A stretch of DNA of 64,000 bases from contig NZ_MKIO01000042.1 of the NCBI RefSeq assembly GCF_001938945.1, forward strand, positions 40,303-104,302, given 5' to 3'. The DNA comes from Xaviernesmea rhizosphaerae (GTDB taxonomy: Bacteria; Pseudomonadota; Alphaproteobacteria; Rhizobiales; Rhizobiaceae). Below are positions 26,440-36,750 of this stretch, piece after piece. Position numbers and translations under genes: made by a program. The number at the start of each line of letters is the position of its first letter. The stretch's first letter is position 1. The notes under the pieces are model-generated. The model was not told where the DNA came from, searched no databases, and saw nothing but the letters and a program-made list of their open reading frames with translations.

Positions 26440-26643
26440 CGGGAAAAGGCCGGGGACGCCACCGCGCCAATCCGGTCCGCCCGCGCGTGAAGCGTAAGCC
26501 TCCGCTCCCCGGCGGGGAGAAGGCCAGGCGAGGGGGCAGGTGCCACACCTTGCGCAGGTGGTCGCCTCTCCGCCGGGCACTTTTCGCCCGGCCCCGCGTT
26601 CTGTTGGTGGACCACCCCCATGAGAACGGCAGGAGCGGCATTG

Positions 26644-26871
26644 ATGGACATCAGCGGCAGGATCGAAGGCCCCGAGGCCGATAAGGTGCGCGACGCGCTG
26701 AAGGACATGCTGGGCCGGCTGGAGCGCGACGGCGTCTCCAGGGCCAAGGCTTCGGCGCTGATCCGGGCCGAGCTGGAACGGGACGCGATGTCCGACCAGC
26801 CCGAGAGCGCCCCGCCGTCGCCCGACGCGCCGATGCGCGAGGAACCCGCCAATGACTGGCCGGCGGCCTGA
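26644..26871 (+). CDS. small conserved-looking hypothetical protein
   Basis: A 75-residue acidic, soluble protein, MDISGRIEGPEADKVRDALK and onwards, with a predicted helical core (residues 8-45) and a disordered Pro/Ser/Glu tail. AGGAGCGG lies 7 bases before the ATG at 26644; an earlier in-frame ATG at 26620 is less well placed. It ends on the base before the convergent methyltransferase gene's stop. I do not recognise the family. Confidence 0.55.
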   Translation: MDISGRIEGPEADKVRDALKDMLGRLERDGVSRAKASALIRAELERDAMSDQPESAPPSPDAPMREEPANDWPAA

Positions 26872-27456
26872 TCAGGCCCGCCCCGTTTCTTCCACACGCG
26901 CCGTCTCTTCCAACCGAGACGTGTCGACCCGTGCCGGCCAGCGATAGAGCGCGGCCGTTCCCGCGCGGCCCACGGCCTCCGGCTGCCGGTCGCGAAACCA
27001 GAAGGCGAGGCTGACGACGGGCGTTCCCGGCTTCAGGTCGCGGTCCAGCAGCAGCCCCAGCTTCGGCATCGGCCGGATCATCAGATAGGACACGACCGCA
27101 TCGGCATCCGTGAGATCGGCGCGGAAGAAATCCTGTCGCATCAGCCTGATATGAGGATGGTGGCGCAGCCGCAGCCGTGAGATCCAGTAGGGCAGGGGCG
27201 ACAGCTCGAAGCCGCGGATGCGCGCCTGCGGAAAGCTTTCCGCCAGCACGCTGGCCATCGCGCCCCAGCCGCTGCCCAGCTCGTAGATCACCGCATCCTC
27301 GGCCAGCCCCGCTGCTTTCAGCAGCGCCACCACCTGCAGCGCTTCCTTTCGCGAGGAGGACATGGCGGGAACGCCCGTGCGCAGCTGCGTGATCAGCAGC
27401 GAGAGGCAGCCGGCCATCACCAGCGCCAGAGCCGCATATTTCGCAAGATCGATCAT
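26872..27456 (-). CDS. membrane-anchored class I methyltransferase-like protein
   Basis: A 194-residue protein. Residues 6-24 form a hydrophobic segment (KYAALALVMAGCLSLLITQL), followed by a methyltransferase fold whose SAM-binding motif I reads IYELGSGWG (57-65). An acidic residue ends the second strand (GFELSPLPYW) and a DFFRADLTDADAVVSYL segment marks the later motifs. No product-specific motif is visible. The start at 27456 has CAGGGACC upstream. The gene converges with the small protein at 26644, with no base between the two stops. The acceptor is unknown; an N-terminal anchor plus a short catalytic domain suggests a lipid or envelope substrate, which is inference. Confidence 0.7.
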   Translation of the reverse strand: MIDLAKYAALALVMAGCLSLLITQLRTGVPAMSSSRKEALQVVALLKAAGLAEDAVIYELGSGWGAMASVLAESFPQARIRGFELSPLPYWISRLRLRHHPHIRLMRQDFFRADLTDADAVVSYLMIRPMPKLGLLLDRDLKPGTPVVSLAFWFRDRQPEAVGRAGTAALYRWPARVDTSRLEETARVEETGRA

Positions 27457-27582
27457 GGTCCCTGCCTTGCCCGTCCCGCCGCCTCGTGTCCAGCACTCTG
27501 CGCCGCAGGGGTAAGCACCTGTTGACTGCCGCCGGGTTCGCTTTCATATCATGTGAACCTGAAAGGAAAGGGAGAACCGCCG

Positions 27583-28347
27583 ATGCTGCTCAGCACCCGC
27601 CAGGAAGACATTATTGCGCTGGCCAAGGCGAGCGGCCGGGTGACGGTGGAAGATCTGGCCGCGCGCTTCGGCGTGACGCCGCAGACGATCCGCAAGGATC
27701 TCAACGATCTCTGCGACGGGCGCCTGCTCACCCGCGTGCATGGCGGCGCGCTTTTCCCGAGCGGCAACGAGAATGTGCAATATGAGGCCCGGCGCGCCAT
27801 GGCGGCCGCGCAGAAACAGGCGATCGGCCGGGCCGCTGCCGCCATGATCCCCGACAATGCCTCGCTCTTCATCAATATCGGCACGACGACGGAGGCCGTG
27901 GGCGAGGCGCTGTCAGACCATCAGGGCCTGATGGTGATCACCAACAACATCAACGTTGCCAACAGCTTGCGCCTGTCACCAGCGATCGAAGTGGTGATTG
28001 CCGGCGGCGTGGTGCGTCGCTCGGATGGCGGCATTGTCGGCGAGGCGGCGGTGGATTTCATCCGCCAGTTCAAGGTCGATTTCGCCGTGATCGGTGCCTC
28101 CGCCATCGATGGCGACGGCGCGCTGCTCGATTTCGATTTCCGTGAGGTGAAGGTGGCGCAGTCGATCATCGACAATGCCCGCCATGTCATCCTCGTCTCC
28201 GACGCCTCGAAGTTCGAGCGCACCGCGCCCGTGCGCATCGGCCATCTCTCGCAGGTCAACAGCTTCATCACAGATCACTGTCCAAACGGGCGCATCCGCG
28301 CGATCTGCGCGGAAAACGATGTGCGCCTGATCGAGACACAGGGCTGA
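27583..28347 (+). CDS. glpR: DeoR family regulator of glycerol metabolism
   Basis: A 254-residue DeoR-type repressor. The N-terminal winged helix has the family pattern TRQEDIIALAKASGRVTVED, LAARFGVTPQTIRKDLNDL and RVHGGALFPSG. The sensor domain has INIGTTTEAVGEAL and the DASKFERTAPVRIG motif of sugar-phosphate-sensing DeoR proteins. It lies directly upstream of glpD and glpK on the same strand, so glycerol 3-phosphate is the likely effector. The ATG at 27583 is preceded by AAAGGGAGAA. A possible promoter, TTGACT with a TATCAT-like box, lies at about 27520-27550. Direct repeats in the glpD promoter are its likely target. Confidence 0.88.
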   Translation: MLLSTRQEDIIALAKASGRVTVEDLAARFGVTPQTIRKDLNDLCDGRLLTRVHGGALFPSGNENVQYEARRAMAAAQKQAIGRAAAAMIPDNASLFINIGTTTEAVGEALSDHQGLMVITNNINVANSLRLSPAIEVVIAGGVVRRSDGGIVGEAAVDFIRQFKVDFAVIGASAIDGDGALLDFDFREVKVAQSIIDNARHVILVSDASKFERTAPVRIGHLSQVNSFITDHCPNGRIRAICAENDVRLIETQG

Positions 28348-28393
28348 TCCCGTCACCTCATCCTTCGGCATGCAATCGTCCGAAAATCTTCAT

Positions 28394-28422
28394 TTGACAT
28401 TCGTTTTGCATTCACTTTAGAT
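28394..28422 (+). promoter_or_regulatory. glpD promoter with GlpR-like direct repeats
   Basis: A perfect -35 box TTGACA (28394-28399) is followed after 17 bases by TTAGAT (28417-28422), a weak -10. Between and over them lie two 11-base direct repeats, CATTCGTTTTG (28398-28408) and CATTCACTTTA (28409-28419). Repeats with a TTCG/TTCA core at one helical turn fit a DeoR-family operator, so bound GlpR would cover the promoter. Confidence 0.6.
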
Positions 28423-28483
28423 TGCTTCAGTTTCGAGAAGCAATAAGTTCGGCGCCCTTCTGCGGCATCCGGGCGGTGGAGAG

Positions 28484-30001
28484 ATGATGTCAGGCGAGAA
28501 GCTGCAGGATCTGTTCGTCATTGGCGGCGGCATCAATGGCTGCGGCATCGCGCGCGATGCGGCTGGACGCGGCTATTCGGTCACTCTGGCCGAGATGAAG
28601 GATTTCGCCTCCGGCACCTCATCGGCCTCCACCAAGCTGATTCATGGCGGCCTGCGCTATCTCGAACATTACGAATTCCGCCTGGTGCGCGAGGCGCTGA
28701 TGGAGCGGGAGGTGCTCTGGGCCATGGCGCCGCACATCATCTGGCCCATGCGCTTCGTGCTGCCCTTCCAGAAGGGCGGCGTGCGGCCGGCCTGGCTGGT
28801 GCGGCTGGGCCTGTTTCTTTACGACCATATTGGCGGGCGCAAGCGGTTGCCGGCCACCCGCACGCTTGACCTGCGCCGCGATCCGGCCGGCAGGGCGCTG
28901 AAGCCGATCTTCCGCAAGGCTTTCGAATATTCCGACGGCTGGGTCGACGATGCGCGGATGGTGGTGCTGAATGCGCGCGACGCCGCGGCGCGCGGCGCCC
29001 GCATTCTCAACCGCACCCAGGTGATCGCCGCGCGGCGGGAACAGGGCGGCTGGACCATCGAGACGCGCAATGCCGAAGGCGAGTTGGAAACGCACCGCGC
29101 CCGCATGCTGGTCAATGCCGCCGGCCCCTGGGTGGACCAGGTGCTGTCGGGCGTTCTGGCGCGCAATGATGCGCGCAATGTCCGTCTGGTCCAGGGCAGC
29201 CATATCGTCGTCAGGCGCAAATTCGCCGATCCGCGCGCCTTCTTCTTCCAGAACCCGGATGGCCGCATCATGTTCGCCATTCCTTACGAAGAGGATTTCA
29301 CGCTGATCGGCACGACCGATCGCGACTTTACCGGCGACCCGCGCGCGATTTCCATCACCGAAGGCGAGATCGACTATCTCTGCCAGGCGGCCAGCGACTA
29401 TTTCGCCGAGCCGGTGACGCGGGACGATATTGTCTGGCGCTATTCCGGCGTGCGGCCGCTGTTCAACGACGGCGCCTCCAAGGCGCAGGAGGCGACGCGC
29501 GACTATGTGCTGAAGCTGGAGGAGGGCATGGCGCCGCTGCTGAATGTCTTCGGCGGCAAGCTGACCACCTATCGCCGGCTGGCCGAGCATGCGCTGGAAA
29601 AGGTCGGCGAGGCGATCGGCGCGAAGGGCGCGGCGTGGACGGCGGGCTCGCGCCTGCCCGGCGGCCAGTTTCCGGCCGATGGCGCGGCGGCGGCCACAAG
29701 GTCGCTCATCGCGGCCTATCCCTTCCTGTCTGAGCGCCATGCCGCGCGGCTGATCCGCTGCTATGGCAGCGATGCCGCCGAACTGCTCGGCGGCGCTACC
29801 GACATCGCCGGCCTCGGTCGCCATTTCGGCGGCACGCTTTACGAGGCGGAGGTGCGCTGGCTGGTGGCGCGGGAATGGGCCATGACGGCGGAGGACATCC
29901 TCTGGCGCCGCACGAAACAGGGCCTGTTCCTCACGCAGGACGAGATGCAGGGTCTGGAAGACTATCTGCGGGGTATGGCCGTGCAACATCGGGCGGGGTA
30001 A
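28484..30001 (+). CDS. glpD: aerobic glycerol-3-phosphate dehydrogenase
   Basis: A 505-residue FAD enzyme that oxidises glycerol 3-phosphate to dihydroxyacetone phosphate and passes electrons to quinone at the inner membrane. The FAD-binding motif is IGGGINGCG near residues 13-21, followed by SGTSSASTKLIHGGLRYLE, a GlpD hallmark. Later segments VNAAGPWVDQV, WRYSGVRPLFND and NVFGGKLTTYRRLAEHAL are also typical. Two ATG codons stand in tandem (28484, 28487); GGAG spacing slightly favours the second. It lies 136 bases downstream of glpR and 176 bases upstream of glpK, so the three probably form a glycerol regulon unit. Confidence 0.95.
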   Translation: MMSGEKLQDLFVIGGGINGCGIARDAAGRGYSVTLAEMKDFASGTSSASTKLIHGGLRYLEHYEFRLVREALMEREVLWAMAPHIIWPMRFVLPFQKGGVRPAWLVRLGLFLYDHIGGRKRLPATRTLDLRRDPAGRALKPIFRKAFEYSDGWVDDARMVVLNARDAAARGARILNRTQVIAARREQGGWTIETRNAEGELETHRARMLVNAAGPWVDQVLSGVLARNDARNVRLVQGSHIVVRRKFADPRAFFFQNPDGRIMFAIPYEEDFTLIGTTDRDFTGDPRAISITEGEIDYLCQAASDYFAEPVTRDDIVWRYSGVRPLFNDGASKAQEATRDYVLKLEEGMAPLLNVFGGKLTTYRRLAEHALEKVGEAIGAKGAAWTAGSRLPGGQFPADGAAAATRSLIAAYPFLSERHAARLIRCYGSDAAELLGGATDIAGLGRHFGGTLYEAEVRWLVAREWAMTAEDILWRRTKQGLFLTQDEMQGLEDYLRGMAVQHRAG

Positions 30002-30177
30002 GGGCCTAGAGGCCGGGCCTACGGGCTTCGCTTGCCCCGGCGATGCGCACCGCCCTGGGAGGGGCGGCGTTCGCGGGCGCGGGAGCGCGGCGGCAGGCCG
30101 AAGACTTGAAGCGACTGCCTCGCCGGGCGAACAGCCGGCCGAGCGCGTCGCGCGACGATATCAGGGAGGAGAACATC

Positions 30178-31668
<1,491 letters not shown>

Positions 31669-31978
31669 GGTCCCTTCCTGTGTCTTGCCTGGATCGGGCA
31701 CCGGCGATCCTTCCGGTCGGGGACTGTCACGCAAATACAAACGCCGGCTTTCCGGTTACGACATGCGACAAGACGAGGCATTACGGCGCTATCCGATCTG
31801 TTTCACTCGGGTCGGCGTATCTTAAAAGATTTTTACTTAAAGAATTACCTTCTCGATCGTCGTTTTAATCAGATCGAATTATGCTTCGGAAGTAATAACC
31901 GTCCGCATGTGAGAAGAGCGGTTAAGGTCGAGCGTTCCAGCACGCTCTTTCCCGCCGCAGTAAAGGCAGGCCATTGCC
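31669..31978. other. AT-rich junction between glpK and the glycan island
   Basis: Bases 31760-31920 are much richer in A and T than the glycerol genes, for example TAAAAGATTTTTACTTAAAG. No gene is seen. A small hairpin GAGCGT-TCCAGC-ACGCTC followed by TTT lies at 31930-31950 and could be a weak terminator for plus-strand transcripts. The abrupt composition change suggests an island boundary. Confidence 0.55.
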
Positions 31979-32656
31979 TCAGAAACTCGTGATGAAGCCG
32001 GGAAGTTCGAAAGTTGAGCCTTTCAGCAGGCGGCTGTAGCGCGCGCCGAGATCGAAGGTGAGATCCGCCACATGCAACCGGCTCAGCTTGCGCATGACCG
32101 GTGGCAGGCTGTTGGGCCAGCGCAGGGCGAAGCCGACATTCCCGTTGTTCATCCCCAAGCTCAGCAGATCGGCACGGAACTGATCCGCCTTGAAGGTGAA
32201 CTCATAAGCCGGCGCATCCGAGCCGGGGTGGGTGGCGCGCAGAGAGACCGTCGGTGCATCATCTGGTATTGCCGGGTTCCAGCACCAGCCGCGAAAACCG
32301 ATCTGGTCCACATGATCGATGCGCAGATCAGCGCGCAGCGTCACCGCATTGCGACCGCCGGCGGCAACTTCGCGTCGAATATCGGTTCCCACGATGGAAA
32401 CGATGATGGGGGAGCGGCCGGGTGCCAGACGGTCGGGATCGATCAGACAGCTGAAGCCATGCCCCATGGCCTCATCGACCGCCACGAAGGCTTCGACCTG
32501 GCTCAGGCTCATGTCGGCCAAACATCGCGCGAAAGCAGCTCCGTCCTGGCTGAGGACGATCTCGTAGGCGTGGGAGCTGCCGCCGACCTCGTAGGCCCAG
32601 CCCGTCAGTTTCCGCCCCTGCAGCTTGACGATCAGTCGTGTCATCTTGACTTCCAT
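31979..32656 (-). CDS. two-module GW-type surface-glycan-associated protein
   Basis: A protein of about 225 residues without signal peptide. It contains two copies of a beta-rich module that I recognise in rhizobial glycan-locus proteins, with the pattern GW, then VxL, then ADxxRxDL, then GFxxxxP. Copy one has LTGWAYEVGGSSHAYEIVLS and ends HGFSCLIDP. Copy two has FRGWCWNPAIPDDAPTVSLR, then ADQFRADLLSLGMNNGNVGF. It is the last gene of the island operon, about 62 bases after the glycosyltransferase. ATG codons at 32656 and 32644 are both possible; the second has GGAAG six bases upstream. It may assist carbohydrate recognition next to the glycosyltransferase. No catalytic motif is visible. Confidence 0.6.
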   Translation of the reverse strand: MEVKMTRLIVKLQGRKLTGWAYEVGGSSHAYEIVLSQDGAAFARCLADMSLSQVEAFVAVDEAMGHGFSCLIDPDRLAPGRSPIIVSIVGTDIRREVAAGGRNAVTLRADLRIDHVDQIGFRGWCWNPAIPDDAPTVSLRATHPGSDAPAYEFTFKADQFRADLLSLGMNNGNVGFALRWPNSLPPVMRKLSRLHVADLTFDLGARYSRLLKGSTFELPGFITSF

Positions 32657-32718
32657 TTTCGACCTGCCATTGCGCCGACAACAGCGCAACTTCGCATGTG
32701 CCTGTTCGAGCCCAAGGC

Positions 32719-34362
32719 TCACTGATGGGCTTGCAGATGGATGATGTTGACCCACCGGCACCAGCCGAAGTCCTGGGGCGAACCCTCCGGAAGACGCACG
32801 GCAATATGCAGATCGAGCGGCACGGCCGAAGGCTCCGGCAGCTGCAATTGCAGAAGAACATCTGCGCCCGGCGTCACTTCGGTCCAGCCGCTTCCCATAG
32901 GCGACGACCAGATCTGCTCATCCGGTCGGCGGATGATGTCCTCGTCGTCGATGGCCGGAACGGCGGCCATGGCGAATTCGGTCGGCGAGGCCTTGGGATG
33001 GGCCAGGCGCACCACGGCGATGGCCGAGAGCGTGCCGGCGGGCAGGGCGTGCGGCAGAACAGCCGTCGTCGCCGTCGCCTGATGCGAATTCAGCTGAAGC
33101 GATCCGTCCACTTCCAGCGTCACCATGTCCCAGATGAAGCCGGCGGGCTTGGTGCTGGTCAGCTTGGCGGTCGCAAACAGGGCAGCGGAAGGCTCCACGC
33201 TGGTCGATGCCTGGCTGATCGTCGCCTTCTCGCTTTGAAACTCCCGCGTCTGATCCTCGCAGAAGGCGCGAACGCGGTCGACCTCATAAGCGGGGGCAAT
33301 GACCGGCGCGCTGCGATAGCGCGGCGCCATGTCCGTGCGGGGCTGCGGCTGCTCGCCATTGGCGACCTTTTCCACGAAAGCGGCGAACTGCTGCATTTCG
33401 TGCTGCAGCGACAGGCCGGAAACGCTCTCATGGCCCAGGCGCGACAGGCGCGCGCCCAGCTGCTCGTCGACGACCAGCGACGACAAGGCGTGGGCAATCG
33501 ACTCGGGCGTCTGATGCGCGAGCAGCAGCTGGTTGCTCTTGTAGTCGTGCAGGTTGTTCGCGCGGTAGATATCGACCACGGGCAGGCCGCAACCCATCAT
33601 CTCGAAGGGAATGCGCGAGGGGTTGGACGCGCTGATGCAAAGGCCGGCGCGCGAGGCGTTGTAGAGGTCGTTCAGTTCCTTGGGCGAAACGATGCCGAGA
33701 TTGACGGTCGGATACCAGAGATAGGCCGGCGCATCGCTGCCATACAGGACGATCTCGTAATCGGGGTGGAAGCTCTTGAAGATGCCCAGCGCTTCCAGCC
33801 CGAGCTGCGCGCAGCGGCGCGGCTTTTCCGGCTGATAGATGAAGCAGACCCGCTTCGGCCTTTCGGCATAGGGCTGGCTCAGGCTGTAGACCTCGTCATC
33901 ATAGCAGAAGTCCATCGTATAGCTGTTGACGCCATATTGCTTCTGCTGCCGCTTGGCCAGCCAGTGACCGAGCGTGATGAAGGATGAATTGAACAGGAAG
34001 TTGTTCTCGGCATAGAGGAAGGCGTCGCCCACCGGGTTGAACCAGCCCTCGATGTCCTGGATGAGATGCACCATCTTGCCGCCGAAATGCCGGCGGATCA
34101 TCGGCGGCGTATCCCAGCGGGTGGCCACGGCCAGATCGGCATTGTGCAGGCCGAAGGGAAACTGCCCGCAATGAAGCCCGCTGATGCCGAAATAGGCTTC
34201 GACCAGCTGCGAGACATTGGTCCCGATCGGCTTGCCGTCCGCCAGGAACGACACGGTCACCTCATGCCCGTTGCGCATCAGCGCGTGGGCATAGTTCAGG
34301 ATAGTTCTGACACCGCCGGATCCCTTGATCGGCGCGGGAGAAATGACAACGATCTTAGCCAT
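32719..34362 (-). CDS. WsaF-like family 4 glycosyltransferase with C-terminal extension
   Basis: A 547-residue protein. Residues 1-370 look like a GT-B glycosyltransferase of the WsaF (rhamnosyltransferase) group. The N-terminus IVVISPAPIKGSGGVRTILN gives the glycine loop, HLIQDIEGWFNPVGDAFLYA is a family hallmark, and FIYQPEKPRRCAQLGLEAL and SNPSRIPFEMMGCGLPVVDI form the nucleotide-sugar site, with the E of PFEMM where GT4 enzymes have their conserved Glu. The last 170 residues are a separate beta-rich region ending DFGWCRWVNIIHLQA, perhaps a carbohydrate-binding module. It probably adds sugars to a surface polysaccharide in the cytoplasm. It starts 17 bases after the stop of the frameshifted HAD gene. 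Confidence 0.8.
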   Translation of the reverse strand: MAKIVVISPAPIKGSGGVRTILNYAHALMRNGHEVTVSFLADGKPIGTNVSQLVEAYFGISGLHCGQFPFGLHNADLAVATRWDTPPMIRRHFGGKMVHLIQDIEGWFNPVGDAFLYAENNFLFNSSFITLGHWLAKRQQKQYGVNSYTMDFCYDDEVYSLSQPYAERPKRVCFIYQPEKPRRCAQLGLEALGIFKSFHPDYEIVLYGSDAPAYLWYPTVNLGIVSPKELNDLYNASRAGLCISASNPSRIPFEMMGCGLPVVDIYRANNLHDYKSNQLLLAHQTPESIAHALSSLVVDEQLGARLSRLGHESVSGLSLQHEMQQFAAFVEKVANGEQPQPRTDMAPRYRSAPVIAPAYEVDRVRAFCEDQTREFQSEKATISQASTSVEPSAALFATAKLTSTKPAGFIWDMVTLEVDGSLQLNSHQATATTAVLPHALPAGTLSAIAVVRLAHPKASPTEFAMAAVPAIDDEDIIRRPDEQIWSSPMGSGWTEVTPGADVLLQLQLPEPSAVPLDLHIAVRLPEGSPQDFGWCRWVNIIHLQAHQ

Positions 34363-34379
34363 GAGGCGTGATGATCCCT

Positions 34380-36599
34380 TTAAATTTTCCGCACGCAGCA
34401 GATAACGGAAACCGGCGACAGCATCCCGAAGAGGCTGTCATAAATGGCGGACTGCTTGCCTTCGGCACGCACGACGAAGCTGCCTCCGGGCGGCAGATCT
34501 GACGGCATGTGCGCCGTTTCCGGCTTGTCCATGAACAGAGGCATGATCACCTTCTCGATCCGGGCGCGCGTCGCCGTATTGTAGTAGGAGATCAGCACGG
34601 CTTCGACACGCAGCATGTCGTTGCCGGTGTTTTCGAAGATGAAGCTGCTCGTCAGCAGGCAGATGCGCGCATTGGGGACGATGGCGCAGCCATCGGCGGA
34701 AAAGAAGATCTGGCGATCGACGAATTCCGCTGGCTCCCCCTCGGCCATGACGCCCAGCCTGACGGGATAGCTGTATTCCTGCTGGGTATGGCGGCCGCCC
34801 ATCATCCTGATCACGAGCGAATCCGCCAGAGCGGGACGCGAGCGGCGCAGCTCCGGCACCTTCCAGTAGGAGCGCGATTCCAGGAACTGCTGAACCGTGG
34901 CGTAACGGGCGAACGTCTCCCAATAGGGTGACGACAGGCCTTCGACATTGCGCGACAGGTTGTTTTCGTCGTGCGACCAGCGGCCGATCATCGTCAGCTC
35001 GTCGAAGGTCGGGAAGGCGACCAGACCGCCATAGGCATTGCGGTAATCGACGGGATCGATCAGCAGCTCGGCCAGACCATTGTCGCGCGCCTGCTGCGAC
35101 ACCTGGCCGTAGAGCGCGATCGCCCTGCGTGCGGCGTTTCTCAGCCGGCGCAGATCGATGCGCTGCTGCAGCGTCTTCGTATCCTCGCCGAAGACGGGAT
35201 CGCCATCGGCGGAATAGGTTTTGACCGCGCCCAGTTCGGAGGAGCAGACCTGCTCGATGATTTCCTTGCAGTGCAGGCCGAGCAATTCGCTGCGCTGGGG
35301 CTGGCCTGCATTGTAAAGCCAGCCCTTCGCCCGCAGGCCGGCCAGCTGTTCCTCGATGCAGCCCGCATCGCTGGCAAGGTAAAGCCCGTGCAGGGTGACA
35401 TCGTAGCCGCAGGCGCGCAGGACCTTTTCCAGCAGGCGCTGCGATTTGCCGGTCCAGCCGACATCGACGGCATAGAGCGTCGTGTGGCCCGGCTGGACGC
35501 CATAGCGGGCGAAGACGTCATCGACAAAGACCTTGAAGATGTCGCGCTGCGCCTGGGCATAGGCGAGCGTCGCCGCCTTCAGTCCCTGATGGCGCTGCAT
35601 GCAGGCGATCAGCGTGTGGGTTATCATCGCGCCGTGCAACAGCGGATAGTCGAGCATCACGCCTTCGATGCCGAATTCATCGGCGTCCACCGTTTCCAGC
35701 TTCACCATGGTGCAGAAGGAGCGGATGGTGAAGGGCGTGCGGCGTGAGAGAATGAAGGTGCGGATTTCCTCCTGCGAATAATCGAAGAAGGCCGCCGGGA
35801 AGACGATGGAGCGGGAGGACAGGAAAGGCCGGCTGATCGTCTCGCGACGGCCGGTGGCGGCCGCCACCGTGTTGATGGCCTCGCTGAGGAAAAGCCCTTC
35901 GCGTGTCAGGCAGAGGATCGGCCCTTCGCCATTCCGGCAGGCAGTTCAGGTCCTTCAGAAGATGCCCGAACAGGCCGTTTTCCTTGTCCAGCCGGAAGGT
36001 CGAGGAGCACAGAACCTCCTCCTCGGCAAACGGCACGGCGGTCTTGCCCCGCAAAAGCGCATGGAGTTCGTCGGGGCAGAGATAGGTGTTGGACAGAACG
36101 CGGATCGTCTTGCCGGCCTGGCGCGCATAGGTCAGTGCCTGATCGACCAGCGGATCGACGAAGGTCAGGTTCGCCTCATGCCGCACCTCTTCGCGCGCCA
36201 GCGCGGCGCGCGTCTCGGCGGAGAAGCCGGTATATTCGGCATAGATTTCGGCCAGGGTCACTTCGTGAAAAAGGCCCGCCTGTTCCCTGCGCTCGCGGGC
36301 GCGGCGCTCGGCCAGAATCCGGCCGCGGCGAAAGGCATCGGGCGAGATCGTGTCGTGAAGAAGACCGAGCGAGAGGAGCGTCTCGCCCAGCTTGGCGAAG
36401 CTGTCGCTCGGCTGGCGGAAAGGCCGCCATAAGATGGTGTCGAAACAGTCGAAGATGACGGCCTTGATGCCTGCCTGGTCGCAAAGTGCCTTAAGATCGA
36501 CAGGAAATGAGACTCCGCTTCATCCTGATAGCTGTCGATTCCGACCAGAGTCTCATAGTCTTTAACGCTCCGGTGAAGCGGGAGCTGGTCTATCTGCAC
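34380..36599 (-). pseudogene. HAD-type glycan-locus protein broken by two frameshifts
   Basis: Three reading frames in succession carry one protein-like sequence. From GTG 36599 the first frame reads QIDQLPLHRSVKDYETLVGI. Near 36500 the sense shifts into a frame with LKALCDQAGIKAVIFDCFDT, where DCFDT is a HAD motif I variant. It continues through VLSNTYLCPDEL to GHLLKDLNC. At 35936-35943 the 4-base tandem duplication GGCAGGCA shifts the frame; removing one copy joins it exactly to RNGEGPILCLTREGLFLSEA and the long final frame to 34380. An intact protein would have about 735 residues: an N-terminal HAD domain and a C-terminal part seen in capsule and O-antigen loci. I do not know its reaction. 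A sequencing error is the alternative. Confidence 0.75.
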
Positions 36600-36750
36600 G
36601 CCTTCTGGAATAGGAATTGCCTCGATCGCAATTCAATCTCGCCGTGTCCGCAGGCCATTGTTGCAACCAACGGCTTTCGAGCGCTCTGCAGACGGATGTA
36701 GAATAACTGTGATGGCAGGAGCAAGCAGGCCTGACGAAAAAATCCTTGAT

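Noticed and set aside
36176..36599. Two short minus-strand frames near 36.2-36.6 kb as separate genes
   Set aside because: One of them continues the neighbouring frame of the HAD-type sequence; they are better explained as parts or shadows of a single frameshifted gene.
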